In this document: one piece after another, positions 8,615 through 16,215 of the stretch
How positions within the stretch are numbered: position 1 is the stretch's first letter
How the letters are laid out: every line of letters starts with the position of its first letter
From: Opitutaceae bacterium
GTDB taxonomy: Bacteria; Verrucomicrobiota; Verrucomicrobiia; Opitutales; Opitutaceae
Length of the DNA stretch: 64,000 nucleotides
Assembly (NCBI GenBank): GCA_016794785.1
Contig: JAEUHC010000019.1
Span: 434,001-498,000 of the forward strand
Direction: 5' to 3'
The notes under the pieces: generated by a model
Seen by the model: only the letters and a program-made list of their open reading frames with translations
Told to the model about the DNA's origin: nothing
Database searches by the model: none
Translations under genes and position numbers: made by a program

Positions 8615-9115
8615 TCAGCTAAGCTGGCTCGCGGTCCCGGAATTTTCTGCGCCGTGTGGCTGGGGCTCTACCCACTTCCGGTAAAAATCCTTGAACTGGT
8701 CTCGCTCGGCCTGCGACCACTTCGTCACCTGCACGCCCACCGCAGTGCCGCCATCCTTCTTCAGGATGCTCAGCCAGTAGGTGGTGCCGATGCGACTCAG
8801 GGCTACCGATAGCGCAAGCACGGTGCCCATCGCAAAGAGATAGCCGATGTAGTTCCACGGAGTGGAAAGTAAGCCAAAGGAGAACACGGTGAGTGTGGCA
8901 AACACCCCGGCTCTGATGAGCGGCGACGACATATAAGCACCAACTGCATTTCCTTCTGAGAGATGAGGCGACAGCGCATCGCGCATAATGACCGTCCGTG
9001 TCTTCTCCACGCCCAATCCCCATTTGTCCCACACATACTCGATGCGGTCCGGGAAGAACTCGAGCCGGCACTGCCACTTGTGGTTCTTGAAGCTGACTTC
9101 ATGCAGGGGCTTCAT
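8615..9115 (-). CDS. Hypothetical two-pass membrane protein
   Basis: I do not recognise the family. The 166 residues start with a polar, aromatic-rich ~60-residue region, then two adjacent membrane segments (about 67-84 and 88-109) separated by a short STPWNY turn, then a charged cytosolic-looking C-terminus (KWSQAERDQFKDFYRKW). The arrangement resembles YcxB/PH-like membrane proteins in outline only. It lies 16 bases upstream of the MazG-like gene on the same strand, so the two may be co-transcribed. Confidence 0.65.
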   Translation of the reverse strand: MKPLHEVSFKNHKWQCRLEFFPDRIEYVWDKWGLGVEKTRTVIMRDALSPHLSEGNAVGAYMSSPLIRAGVFATLTVFSFGLLSTPWNYIGYLFAMGTVLALSVALSRIGTTYWLSILKKDGGTAVGVQVTKWSQAERDQFKDFYRKWVEPQPHGAENSGTASQLS

Positions 9116-9238
9116 GTTTTTGCGAATGATTGAGCTCAGCCACGCTCACCGGGAGCGGCGGACTGAGGTTGGAGCGGAGTTACCATGATCGAAAAAGGAC
9201 GGATGGTGAGCGTTGGCTGGGGCGGCTGGATCGGCGCT

Positions 9239-9466
9239 TTATCGCTTGGGAGGAACAGCATCATCCCTTTGGAAAAACATCCATAGCAACCAGGCAGGCC
9301 AAAGTAGCGCGATAATGATTAGCATGCTGGCGGCAATTGGTCCTGCATCTACAAGTGGATCGAAAACCTTAAGCCCGCGCTTTGCTCTTCCTGCGATAAG
9401 CGCGAGAACCATCAAGACGAGACCGATACCAAAATAGGCAGCGAAGAGTTTTGACTGCGTGCTCAT
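9239..9466 (-). CDS. Small two-pass membrane protein
   Basis: A 75-residue protein with two predicted membrane spans (about residues 8-25 and 44-65) linked by a basic loop (GRAKRGLK), and a basic C-terminal tail. No family assignment. Codon usage is similar to its neighbours and it sits in a run of minus-strand genes, which supports it being real, but it is short. Confidence 0.5.
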   Translation of the reverse strand: MSTQSKLFAAYFGIGLVLMVLALIAGRAKRGLKVFDPLVDAGPIAASMLIIIALLWPAWLLWMFFQRDDAVPPKR

Positions 9467-9636
9467 ATCGCCGATCAGGTTTTCTCGCCCTTGCCGCGGT
9501 TTGCCGCGGTCACGGGCGAAATTTTTCGGAGCATGCGTTTGTTCTTTCCGGCGGGGCGTTTGAGGCGCGACGGGATCACTGGGGGATCGACTCCTGTGGT
9601 GGAGGTCGGTGGCCGGCTGAGAAACGTGGCTCGGGA

Positions 9637-10881
9637 TCAGCGTTTCTGCTCCGGCAGGTAGAACGCCCCCATGTGTTTCAGCACTTCGTCCTTGAGGGTC
9701 TCGGCGTCCACGGCGCCGTTGTGGCGCCAGAGGATTTTGCCGCCGGGGGCGATCAGCACGGTGTGCGGGAGCGGGCCGGGCCAGGCGGGATCGAGGGCGG
9801 CGACGAGGGCGTCGGCGCTGGCGCCGGTGTAGAGGAAGTTGGTGGCGGTGCGGCCTTCGGCCTTGAGCAGGCCTTTCAGGCGGGCGGAGGGCACGGCGTG
9901 CTGGCTCTCCAGGAATTTTTTCGCCTGCGGCAACATCTTCGGATCGTCCATTGAAATGGTGACGAGCTCAAATTCGCGCGTGCTCATGCGGCGCGCGAGG
10001 GCGACGAGGCCGGGGAACTCGGCGACGCACGGCGCGCACCACGTGGCCCAGACGTTGATCAGCCGGAGGCGGTTGGAAGTGTTCTTGGCGAGGGCGGCCA
10101 CGCCGGCGGCGTCGATGGTTTCCAGGGCGACGGGCTCGGATTTCCATTTCGCGTCGGCCTTGGCGACGTCGTCGCGCTTGTGGTTCCATTTGGTCGAGCA
10201 GCCCATGACGATGGTCTGCGGGGTCGTGACGGGCTGGCCGGCGAGGATCTCCGTGACGGCGTTGCGGAGGTCGTGCTTGGTGACGGTGGCGGGGTCCTCG
10301 AAGCGTGAGTCGTCCACGCGGCCGACGTAGCGGAGCTTGCGCTGCTGGTCGAAGAGGAAGACGTGCGGGGTGGCGAGGCAGCCGTAGGCCTTGGCCGCGA
10401 CCTGGTGGTCGCCATCGTAGAGATAGGGGAAGGGGAAGCCGGCGTCGCGCGCGTAGAGCTTCATCTCGTCATAGCTGTCGTTGTATTTCGAGTAGCCGAG
10501 CTCGTCGAGGCGCACGCTGTCGGGGCTGTTGGGGTTGATGGCGACGACCTCAAGGCCTTGGGCCTTGAACTGCTTGGCGAGGGGGATGAGGCGCGTCTCG
10601 GCGGCGTGCGAGTAGGGGCAGTGGTTGGAGAGGAAGACCACCATGAGGAGCTTCGCGGACTTGTAATCGGCGAGCGTGTGCGTGCGGCCGTCGATGCCGA
10701 GCAGCTTGAAGTCGGGCGCGGTGTCGCCGAGCTTGAGCTGGCGGGCATCGGGCGGGAGGCCGCCGGTGATCTCGCCTTTGACGGTGGATTTCTTCGCGGG
10801 CGGGGGAGCCGGCTGCTGTGCGGAGGCGGAGCAGGCGAACGCGAGGGCGAGCGCAGCGGTGAGGAGGAGGGGGAGTTTCAT
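9637..10881 (-). CDS. Exported peroxiredoxin-like / TlpA-like thioredoxin fusion
   Basis: 414 residues: signal peptide (1-~21), then two thioredoxin-fold domains in tandem. The first (about 45-215) is redoxin/AhpC-TSA-like, with LGDTAPDFKLLGIDG and a single active-site cysteine C88 in SNHCPYS, as in the 'thioredoxin family protein' group with a CPYS site. The second (about 245-405) is TlpA/ResA-like with a full WCAPC site (C282, C285) and a cis-proline-region candidate (LPHTVLI). It is expected to be periplasmic and to handle thiol-disulfide exchange or peroxide. The ATG at 10881 is used because a longer frame would bury the signal peptide. Confidence 0.85.
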   Translation of the reverse strand: MKLPLLLTAALALAFACSASAQQPAPPPAKKSTVKGEITGGLPPDARQLKLGDTAPDFKLLGIDGRTHTLADYKSAKLLMVVFLSNHCPYSHAAETRLIPLAKQFKAQGLEVVAINPNSPDSVRLDELGYSKYNDSYDEMKLYARDAGFPFPYLYDGDHQVAAKAYGCLATPHVFLFDQQRKLRYVGRVDDSRFEDPATVTKHDLRNAVTEILAGQPVTTPQTIVMGCSTKWNHKRDDVAKADAKWKSEPVALETIDAAGVAALAKNTSNRLRLINVWATWCAPCVAEFPGLVALARRMSTREFELVTISMDDPKMLPQAKKFLESQHAVPSARLKGLLKAEGRTATNFLYTGASADALVAALDPAWPGPLPHTVLIAPGGKILWRHNGAVDAETLKDEVLKHMGAFYLPEQKR

Positions 10882-10910
10882 GGGGAATGTGGTTTCAAAA
10901 AGACCATTGG

Positions 10911-10998
10911 TCACAGAGAGCACAGAGGACAAACCGGAGCGCACGGAGCGCCTGAGATGCTCTGTGGCCTCGGCTTGGGGCTCTGTGACCTCTGTGTC
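10911..10998. repeat. Imperfect inverted repeat of CACAGAG/CTCTGTG units
   Basis: Two arms built of CACAGAG-type heptamers (10911-10929 and 10968-10998, the latter CTCTGTGACCTCTGTGT) flank ~40 bases. It sits just upstream of the redoxin fusion, between it and the isomerase gene. It has no ORF and no T-tract, so it resembles a dispersed intergenic repeat rather than a terminator. Confidence 0.5.
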
Positions 10999-11041
10999 GA
11001 TCCGGTGAACTGGAAAAACAGAATGCGGGCTGAAGCCTGCC

Positions 11042-11905
11042 CTACTTCAGTGCCGCGAGCATGCCGCGCACGTAGCCGACTGATTCGGCGAGGCCGGTGA
11101 CAGGGTTGCCCGCGACCTTCTCATATTCAAAGGCGACGACACCCTGGTATTTGATTTCGAGGAGCGTGCGGAGCATGGCGCGGATATCGAGGCGGCCGGC
11201 GCCGACCTCGACGGGGACATCCTTCATCGCGCCGGGGACGGCGATGCTGTCCTTGAGATGCACGTCGTAGAGGCGCGCGGCGTATTTCTTGAGCGCGGAG
11301 GAGGCGTCGTCGCCGAAACGCGCGGTGTGGCCGACGTCGATGCAAAGGCCGATGCGGGCATCGAGGTTCTTGACGGCGTGCCAGATGACCTCGGGCGTGG
11401 GATAGACTTTGTCCTCGGGGCCGTGGTTGTGGATGGCGAGCTTCTGGTCGAACTCCTTGGCGAGCTTCTCGACGAGCGGGAGGGCGGCGAGATCGGGCTT
11501 GCAGACCATCGTGGCCATGCCGGCGGCGCGGACATTTTCGAAGGCCTTGCGGCATTTGGCTTCGTCGTTGGTGAGGTTGACGACACCGGAGCCCGAGAGG
11601 GCGAGACCGGCGGCCTTGAGTTTCTCGCCGACGGCGCGGCACTCGTCCACGGAGGCGGCCTCCCAATTGCAGTGGGCGCGGAAGAGCGCGATGTTGGAGA
11701 TGCGCAGGGTCTTCACGGTGGCGATGGCTTCGTCGAGCGGGAGGTTGCGCAGGGAGTAGGAGGCGACGCCGAGGCGGAGCGGTTCGGCGTTCGTCTTGGC
11801 GGGCGCGGCCGGTGCGGCGGCGCGGGAGGAGAGAAGCGGCAGCGCGAAGACCCCGAGGGCGGCGGTCTTCAACGCATCACGGCGGGTGAGGGGAGTGTTC
11901 ATCAT
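11042..11905 (-). CDS. Tat-exported sugar phosphate isomerase/epimerase-like protein
   Basis: 287 residues. The N-terminus is a twin-arginine signal (TRRDALKTAALGVFALPLL; R8-R9), followed by an AP-endonuclease-2/xylose-isomerase-like TIM barrel. Barrel strands carry the expected metal-site segments: LAIHNHGPED, LCIDVGHTARFG, YDVHLKD and VAFEYE. These proteins are common in Verrucomicrobiota and Planctomycetes; substrates are generally undetermined although sugar keto-aldo isomerisation or epimerisation is assumed. The gene is monocistronic as far as visible, upstream of the redoxin fusion by ~160 bases. Confidence 0.82.
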   Translation of the reverse strand: MMNTPLTRRDALKTAALGVFALPLLSSRAAAPAAPAKTNAEPLRLGVASYSLRNLPLDEAIATVKTLRISNIALFRAHCNWEAASVDECRAVGEKLKAAGLALSGSGVVNLTNDEAKCRKAFENVRAAGMATMVCKPDLAALPLVEKLAKEFDQKLAIHNHGPEDKVYPTPEVIWHAVKNLDARIGLCIDVGHTARFGDDASSALKKYAARLYDVHLKDSIAVPGAMKDVPVEVGAGRLDIRAMLRTLLEIKYQGVVAFEYEKVAGNPVTGLAESVGYVRGMLAALK

Positions 11906-12031
11906 AAGAAGGGGTGAGGTGGGCGAAGGTTAGGCGCGGGCCTGGCCCTTGGGAAGGCCGGACTCGTGGTGCGGGGGCGAAACGAGCCCGTGCTGGCTTG
12001 GGTCCAACCTGAGGAGCGACGGCGGCGTGTC

Positions 12032-12065
12032 CGGCTGTGGGAGCGAGCTCGCTCCCGCACGGCCG
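12032..12065. repeat. REP-like near-perfect hairpin (GGGAGCGAGCTCGCTCCC core)
   Basis: A GTGGGAGCGAG arm directly abuts its complement CTCGCTCCCGCAC (one bulged G), with an outer CGGC/GCCG pair. No T-tract follows on either strand. It lies between the isomerase and the pseudouridine synthase genes. A variant with the same core occurs at 21850-21878. Confidence 0.6.
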
Positions 12066-12084
12066 ACGGCGACAGTGTGCGGAC

Positions 12085-12903
12085 TCAGCGCGCGGCGGCG
12101 AACTTCCGGAGATATTTCAAGGCGACCTCGAACTCGTGCGGCAGCGGCGCCGTGATCGTGATTGGCTCGCGGGTGCCGGGGTGGTTGAGGGTGAGCGCGC
12201 TCGCGTGCAGGGCGAGGCGGGCGAGCAGGGGCTTCTCCTCCTCGCGGCCCTTGTAGCCGCGTTTGAAGTCCGAGAGCCGCAGAGCGAGATCGGGGACGCC
12301 GTAGAACGGATCGTTGAGCACCGGCGCGCCGGCCGCGGCGAGGTGGAGGCGGAGCTGGTGGGTCCGGCCGGTGAGGGGGCGGCACTCGACGAGCGCGTAG
12401 CTGGCGCCGACTGCGCCGCGCCGCGTCGAGCCGCGGAAACGCTCCAAGGTGCGAAACTCGCTGAGGCACTCCTTGCCGCCCCGGCCCTTGAAAATCCGCA
12501 TCCGGCCCGGCTGGCGCTCGTCCTCGCCGAGGGAGGCATCAACGATGAACGCGTCGGGCAGCCCGCCCGTGGCATCGCGGATCGGAGCGACGACCTTCAT
12601 CGACTCGCCGGGCGGGAGCACGGCGACGATCGCGTGGTAGGTTTTCCCCACGGTCTTCGACTGGAACTGGCCGGAGAGGAAATCGAGCGCGACCTTGCCC
12701 TTGGCGCAGAGCAGCACGCCGCTCGTGTCGGCGTCGAGCCGGTGGACGTTGGCGACGATGCGGCCGTAGCGCGGATGCGCGTGGACCAGCCCCATCAGGT
12801 TCTCGCGCTGCTTGTCCCAGCGATCCGGGGCGACGAGGAGACCGCTGGGCTTGTCGAAAGCGACCAGCGCATCGTCTTCATGAAGGATCTGGGGCAACGG
12901 CAT
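12085..12903 (-). CDS. RluA-family pseudouridine synthase
   Basis: 272 residues from the ATG at 12903. The catalytic motif HRLDADTSG places the nucleophilic aspartate at D57; DKPSGLLVAPDR, the RPLTGRTHQLRLHL motif (conserved arginine and histidine) and LHASALTLNHP are in family order. There is no N-terminal S4 domain, as in RluA/RluC-short or TruC-like members. It converts a specific uridine in rRNA or tRNA to pseudouridine; the target base cannot be told from sequence. An in-frame upstream extension of 40 codons has no similarity to the family and was left out. Confidence 0.85.
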   Translation of the reverse strand: MPLPQILHEDDALVAFDKPSGLLVAPDRWDKQRENLMGLVHAHPRYGRIVANVHRLDADTSGVLLCAKGKVALDFLSGQFQSKTVGKTYHAIVAVLPPGESMKVVAPIRDATGGLPDAFIVDASLGEDERQPGRMRIFKGRGGKECLSEFRTLERFRGSTRRGAVGASYALVECRPLTGRTHQLRLHLAAAGAPVLNDPFYGVPDLALRLSDFKRGYKGREEEKPLLARLALHASALTLNHPGTREPITITAPLPHEFEVALKYLRKFAAAR

Positions 12904-12982
12904 GGCCGGTGAAGAGAGCGGAGCCGGCGGTGGGGCGCAAGCGAGGCCGAGGTCGCGTGAATGTTTCTCATGCGAGCCCTTG

Positions 12983-13132
12983 GCCACCGCTTCCGCGCAG
13001 CGGCTGGCATGGGCACTGCTCAAATGGAGCCACTGCCCGAGCAGGGTTTGGGCAGCTTGAACCCGGTCGCAAGGCCGGGAACAGAAAAAACTGGGGCCGG
13101 CGTTAAGGGGTTATCGCCGGCCCCTTTTTTTC
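12983..13132 (+). ncRNA. Candidate structured small RNA ending in an intrinsic terminator
   Basis: Three hairpins in series precede a terminator: stem 12983-12991 with 12999-13008 (9 pairs, one bulge); stem 13011-13015 with 13034-13038 enclosing GCTC/GAGC; stem 13062-13068 with 13073-13079 closed by a GCAA tetraloop; then the 10-bp terminator stem and eight Ts. There is no convincing ORF and no plus-strand gene upstream that needs the terminator. It does not match 6S, SRP, tmRNA or RNase P RNA landmarks that I know. The 5' end is undefined. Confidence 0.4.
13093..13132. terminator. Bidirectional intrinsic terminator
   Basis: A 10-bp GC stem (GGGGCCGGCG, 13093-13102, with CGCCGGCCCC, 13115-13124) is followed by eight Ts on plus. 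On minus the same stem is followed by AGTTTTTTC, so it also ends transcripts of the doxX-like gene. Confidence 0.85.
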
Positions 13133-13158
13133 GCTCGATGGGGCGGGTTGCCGGCCGG

Positions 13159-13620
13159 TCAGCTGGTCGTCCGGGTCAAAGCCCGGTCGGCCGAGAAACG
13201 TCCGCCGCCGAGGATCATGAGCGCGACGGCGATGCCGATGGCGAGCAGGTGGAACTCATAGCCTTCGCCCTTTTGCTGGCCGCTCCAGTTCATGAAGAAG
13301 CCGTTGGCGCGGTGCTGCCAGCCCGCCACGAGCATCGTGGCACCCACGCCCAGGGCGGCGACGCGCGTGCCGAGGCCGGCGAGCAGCATCAGGCCGCCGA
13401 CCGATTCGGCGAGGATTGCGAGAAACGCGAAGATCCACGGCGCGCCGACCGTGCCGGTCAGGAAGCCCATGGTGCCGGTGAAGCCGTAGCCGCCGAACCA
13501 CCCGAAGGTCTTTTGCAGGCCGTGTGGCAGGATCATGACGCCGAGCGCGAGCCGCAGGACGGCCGGCGCGAGGGAGTCGCCGGTGGCGGCGACGCGGGAG
13601 AGGAGGGATGATAGTTGCAT
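13159..13620 (-). CDS. DoxX-family membrane protein
   Basis: 153 residues with four hydrophobic segments in the DoxX/DoxD arrangement: LRLALGVMILPHGLQKTFGWFGG near the start, then PWIFAFLAILAESVGGLMLLAG, RVAALGVGATMLVAG and HLLAIGIAVALMILGGG. Family members are inner-membrane proteins linked to thiol stress or quinone-related oxidoreduction. The ATG at 13618-13620 lies inside a palindrome shared with the divergent marR gene, so transcription is probably MarR-controlled; such marR/doxX pairs commonly respond to electrophiles or oxidants. Confidence 0.88.
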   Translation of the reverse strand: MQLSSLLSRVAATGDSLAPAVLRLALGVMILPHGLQKTFGWFGGYGFTGTMGFLTGTVGAPWIFAFLAILAESVGGLMLLAGLGTRVAALGVGATMLVAGWQHRANGFFMNWSGQQKGEGYEFHLLAIGIAVALMILGGGRFSADRALTRTTS

Positions 13621-13628
13621 ACGCAATC
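13613..13628. promoter_or_regulatory. MarR operator half-copy (doxX side)
   Basis: AGTTGCATACGCAATC differs at three positions from the perfect palindrome 30 bases downstream. It overlaps the doxX start codon, which suits repression. Confidence 0.6.
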
Positions 13629-13642
13629 AAACTTGCCAAAGT

Positions 13643-13658
13643 GATTGCATATGCAATC
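13643..13658. promoter_or_regulatory. Perfect palindromic MarR operator
   Basis: GATTGCATATGCAATC is a perfect 16-bp palindrome of the size and TTGCAT..ATGCAA style bound by MarR dimers. It lies 23 bases before the marR start and 30 bases (about three helical turns) from the second copy. Confidence 0.7.
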
Positions 13659-13680
13659 AAAATCTTTCTCCTCGCTCCCG

Positions 13681-14145
13681 ATGAAACCCAGCCTCCCGGA
13701 GACCCACCTCGAAGCCTGGCGGCGCTATTACGTCGCGTTCTGGCGGGTGTTCGCGGCGATCGAGGCCGACCTCGCGGCGGCGAAGCTGCCCTCGCTGAGC
13801 TGGTATGACGCGCTCTATGAGCTCTACCTCGCGCCCGACCGCCGGCTGCGGATGAGCGCCCTCGCGCGCAGCGCGCTCCTGAGCCGGAGCGGGCTGACGC
13901 GGCTGGTGGACAAGCTGGAGCGCGCCCGGCTGATCGAGCGCAAGGCTTGCCCCGAGGACGGCCGCGCCCACTACGCGCAGCTCACGGACAAGGGCGTGGA
14001 GATGCTGCGAAAAATCTGGCCCGTCTACCGGGCTGGCATCGCCACCTATTTCGCCGGGCACTTGAATGCATCCGAGGCCAAGATGACCGCCGCCCTCTTT
14101 GCGCGGGTCGGCGCGGCGCGCAGCGACGTGGACGGCGCGCGCTGA
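13681..14145 (+). CDS. MarR-family transcriptional regulator
   Basis: 154 residues with a central winged helix: LRMSALARSALLSRSGLTRLVDKLERARLIERK is the recognition region and ACPEDGRAHYAQLTDKG the wing. Flanking helices give the usual MarR dimer interface. The ATG at 13681 is preferred; in-frame ATGs at 13645 and 13651 fall inside the palindromic operator. It is probably autoregulated and controls the divergent doxX gene. Ligand unknown; no cysteine pattern marks it as a thiol sensor. Confidence 0.88.
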   Translation: MKPSLPETHLEAWRRYYVAFWRVFAAIEADLAAAKLPSLSWYDALYELYLAPDRRLRMSALARSALLSRSGLTRLVDKLERARLIERKACPEDGRAHYAQLTDKGVEMLRKIWPVYRAGIATYFAGHLNASEAKMTAALFARVGAARSDVDGAR

Positions 14146-14291
14146 GGCTGCGCGGGGGTCGGCGGCCTCCGGCATCGGCCGAAGATTGTTTCGCGGGATG
14201 CATCCGGTGCGAGCGGTCGCGCGTTGCAGGTGCGCTCCACGGGATTCTTTCCCGCGGGCATCTCCAATCGAAAACAACAAATCCTGCTCCC

Positions 14292-14756
14292 ATGAAACTA
14301 CGCACCTTGTTTGCCTCCCTCGCGGTCGCCGCCGCCTGCGCCACCGCTCCGGCCAAGACCGTCGTCGATATCGCCGCCGGCTCCCCCGATCACACCACGC
14401 TGGTTGCGGCCGTCAAAGCCGCCGGCCTCGTTGAGACGCTGAGCGGATCCGGTCCGTTCACGATCTTTGCCCCGACCAATGCCGCCTTCGCCAAGCTGCC
14501 GGCCGGCACCGTCGAATCCCTGCTCCTGCCTGAGAACAAGGCCAAGCTGGCGGCGATCCTCGCCTATCACGTCGTCCCCGCCAAAGTCATGGCGGCCGAT
14601 GTGAAGTCTGGCGAAGCGCCGACCGTCAACGGCAAGAAACTCACGCTCAAGGCCGACGGCATGGGCGTGATGGTCAACCAAGCCAAGGTGGTCGCCACTG
14701 ACCTCGTTGGCACCAACGGCGTGATCCACGTCGTCGATACCGTCATCCTTCCGTAA
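14292..14756 (+). CDS. Secreted fasciclin-domain protein
   Basis: 154 residues: signal peptide (MKLRTLFASLAVAAACATAPAKT) then one FAS1 domain with the two conserved blocks GPFTIFAPTNAAFAKLP and TNGVIHVVDTVILP, plus the central YHVVP motif. Single-FAS1 secreted proteins are common in bacteria; suggested roles are adhesion or matrix binding. It stands 146 bases after marR and 143 bases before the SOUL gene, so co-transcription with either is uncertain. Confidence 0.9.
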   Translation: MKLRTLFASLAVAAACATAPAKTVVDIAAGSPDHTTLVAAVKAAGLVETLSGSGPFTIFAPTNAAFAKLPAGTVESLLLPENKAKLAAILAYHVVPAKVMAADVKSGEAPTVNGKKLTLKADGMGVMVNQAKVVATDLVGTNGVIHVVDTVILP

Positions 14757-14899
14757 TGGCGGGGTGATCCGGTTTCGATTCTGCACACGCTTGGTTCGGA
14801 GCAGGGTGGGGTGCACTCCGCAAGGCGGGCTCCCAATCTTTGCTCCGGCCAAGCTTTTTCCCCTCCCGCCTCGTCGGGGTTAATCATTTTTGCCCTGTC

Positions 14900-15439
14900 A
14901 TGAAATACTTGATTCTCCTGCTCACCCTCGTCTCACCTCTCATGGCCGCAGTTGAAGCATTTCCTCGTTCCCCTGTCGGCGCGCCCGAGCTGAAGACGTT
15001 GCCGGCGGGTCTGCTGCTCAAGGCGGCGGGCAAGGGCAATTACTTCGAGCAGTCGAACAATCTGTTTCGCCCGCTGTTCAACTACATCTCGACCCACGAT
15101 ATCGCCATGACCACGCCGGTGGAGGCCACCATTGATGGGGCGGCGATGTATTTCTGGGTCGCGGAGAGCGAGCAGGCCAAGGTCGCCGGAGATTCTGCCG
15201 GGGTCGAAGTCGTCAAGATTCCGGAGCGTCGCGTCGCGAGCCTGGGAACCCGCGGCAGCTACTCGGCCGCCAATTTCGCCAAGGCGCGCGATGAACTGCT
15301 CGCCTGGATCGCGACCCGGACGGATGTCGCGCCGGGCGGTCCCGCATATGCGGTGTATTGGAATGGGCCCTTCGTGCCTGGGTTTCTCAAGCGCTTCGAA
15401 GTTCATGTCCCCGTGGTCCCGCGCCAGCCGTCGCGGTGA
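14900..15439 (+). CDS. SOUL-family heme-binding protein, exported
   Basis: 179 residues, with signal peptide MKYLILLLTLVSPLMAAVEA and a SOUL/HBP domain recognised by FxxLFNYIStHDIAMTTPVE and the RSYS-type SLGTRGSYSAANFAKARDEL segment, ending in FVPGFLKRFEVHVPV. SOUL proteins bind heme or tetrapyrroles in eukaryotes; bacterial function is mostly unknown. The stop TGA shares its A with the next start (TGATG at 15437-15441), so translation of the DUF2071 gene is coupled. Confidence 0.85.
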   Translation: MKYLILLLTLVSPLMAAVEAFPRSPVGAPELKTLPAGLLLKAAGKGNYFEQSNNLFRPLFNYISTHDIAMTTPVEATIDGAAMYFWVAESEQAKVAGDSAGVEVVKIPERRVASLGTRGSYSAANFAKARDELLAWIATRTDVAPGGPAYAVYWNGPFVPGFLKRFEVHVPVVPRQPSR

Positions 15440-16215
15440 TGAGCCCGGCTCTGCCAGCATCGGATGACCCGGTCCGACCGCCTCGGAACGTGTCGAGAGG
15501 CCAAAAAGCGGCGGCCGCGGTCGGGCGCCAGCGCTGGAATTATCTGCTGTTTGCGCACTGGCGCGTCGATCCCTCGGCGGTGCAGGCGACGTTGCCCGCT
15601 GGGTTGTCCGTGGACACGCATTGCGGCGCGGCCTTTGTGGGGATTGTGCCTTTCGCGATGGAGTGCGTGCGACCGGTGGGCCTGCCGCCCCTGCCTTGGC
15701 TGTCATGGTTTCTTGAACTTAACGTCCGGACCTATGTGCGTGACGCGAACGGGCGACGCGGGGTCTGGTTCTATTCGCTCGACTGTAATCAGCCTCTCGC
15801 GGTGGCCATCGCTCGCCGGTTCTTCCACCTGCCTTATTTCCATGCACGCATGTCGACGCAGTTTCGCGGCGCAACGATCGCCTACGCGTGTCGCCGGCGC
15901 CACGTCTCCTCACCCCTCTGCCGCTACGTGTGGACGCCCGGGCGTTCGGCCGATCCGGCCGCGCCCGGCTCGCTCGCGCATTTTCTGGTCGAACGCTATC
16001 TCCTCTTCACCACCGATCCGGCAGGTCGCCTGCTTGAAGGGCGCGTGGAGCACGAGCCGTATCGCGTGCATACGCCCGAGGTCGCCGAATTTTCCTGCGA
16101 GCCGGGCCGTCAGGCCGGCTTCACCTTGGAGGGTGCCCCGGTCTCCCTGCTCGGCGCGGAGCCGGTCGATGTGACGATTTTCCCCCTGCAGCCGGTTTCC
16201 ACGCTGCGATCATGA
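15439..16215 (+). CDS. DUF2071 (YqjF-like) protein
   Basis: 258 residues matching DUF2071: WNYLLFAHWRVDPSAVQATLPAGL near the start, VGIVPFAMECVRP, LELNVRTYVRD and GVWFYSLDCNQPLAV. The domain has an acetoacetate-decarboxylase-like fold; no reaction is established for most members. Its start overlaps the SOUL stop and its stop overlaps the SDR start (ATGA at 16212), so it is embedded in one transcript. Confidence 0.85.
   Translation: MSPALPASDDPVRPPRNVSRGQKAAAAVGRQRWNYLLFAHWRVDPSAVQATLPAGLSVDTHCGAAFVGIVPFAMECVRPVGLPPLPWLSWFLELNVRTYVRDANGRRGVWFYSLDCNQPLAVAIARRFFHLPYFHARMSTQFRGATIAYACRRRHVSSPLCRYVWTPGRSADPAAPGSLAHFLVERYLLFTTDPAGRLLEGRVEHEPYRVHTPEVAEFSCEPGRQAGFTLEGAPVSLLGAEPVDVTIFPLQPVSTLRS

Noticed and set aside
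9485..9525. Terminator-like hairpin TCGCCC/GGGCGA followed by AATTTTT on plus
   Set aside because: No plus-strand gene precedes it and the stem has a long loop with internal CCGCGG repeats; possible but not supported.
12980..13060. Possible cobalamin riboswitch (GCCACTG box-like string)
   Set aside because: Only one short motif matches; the other conserved blocks and a downstream B12 or TonB gene on plus are absent.
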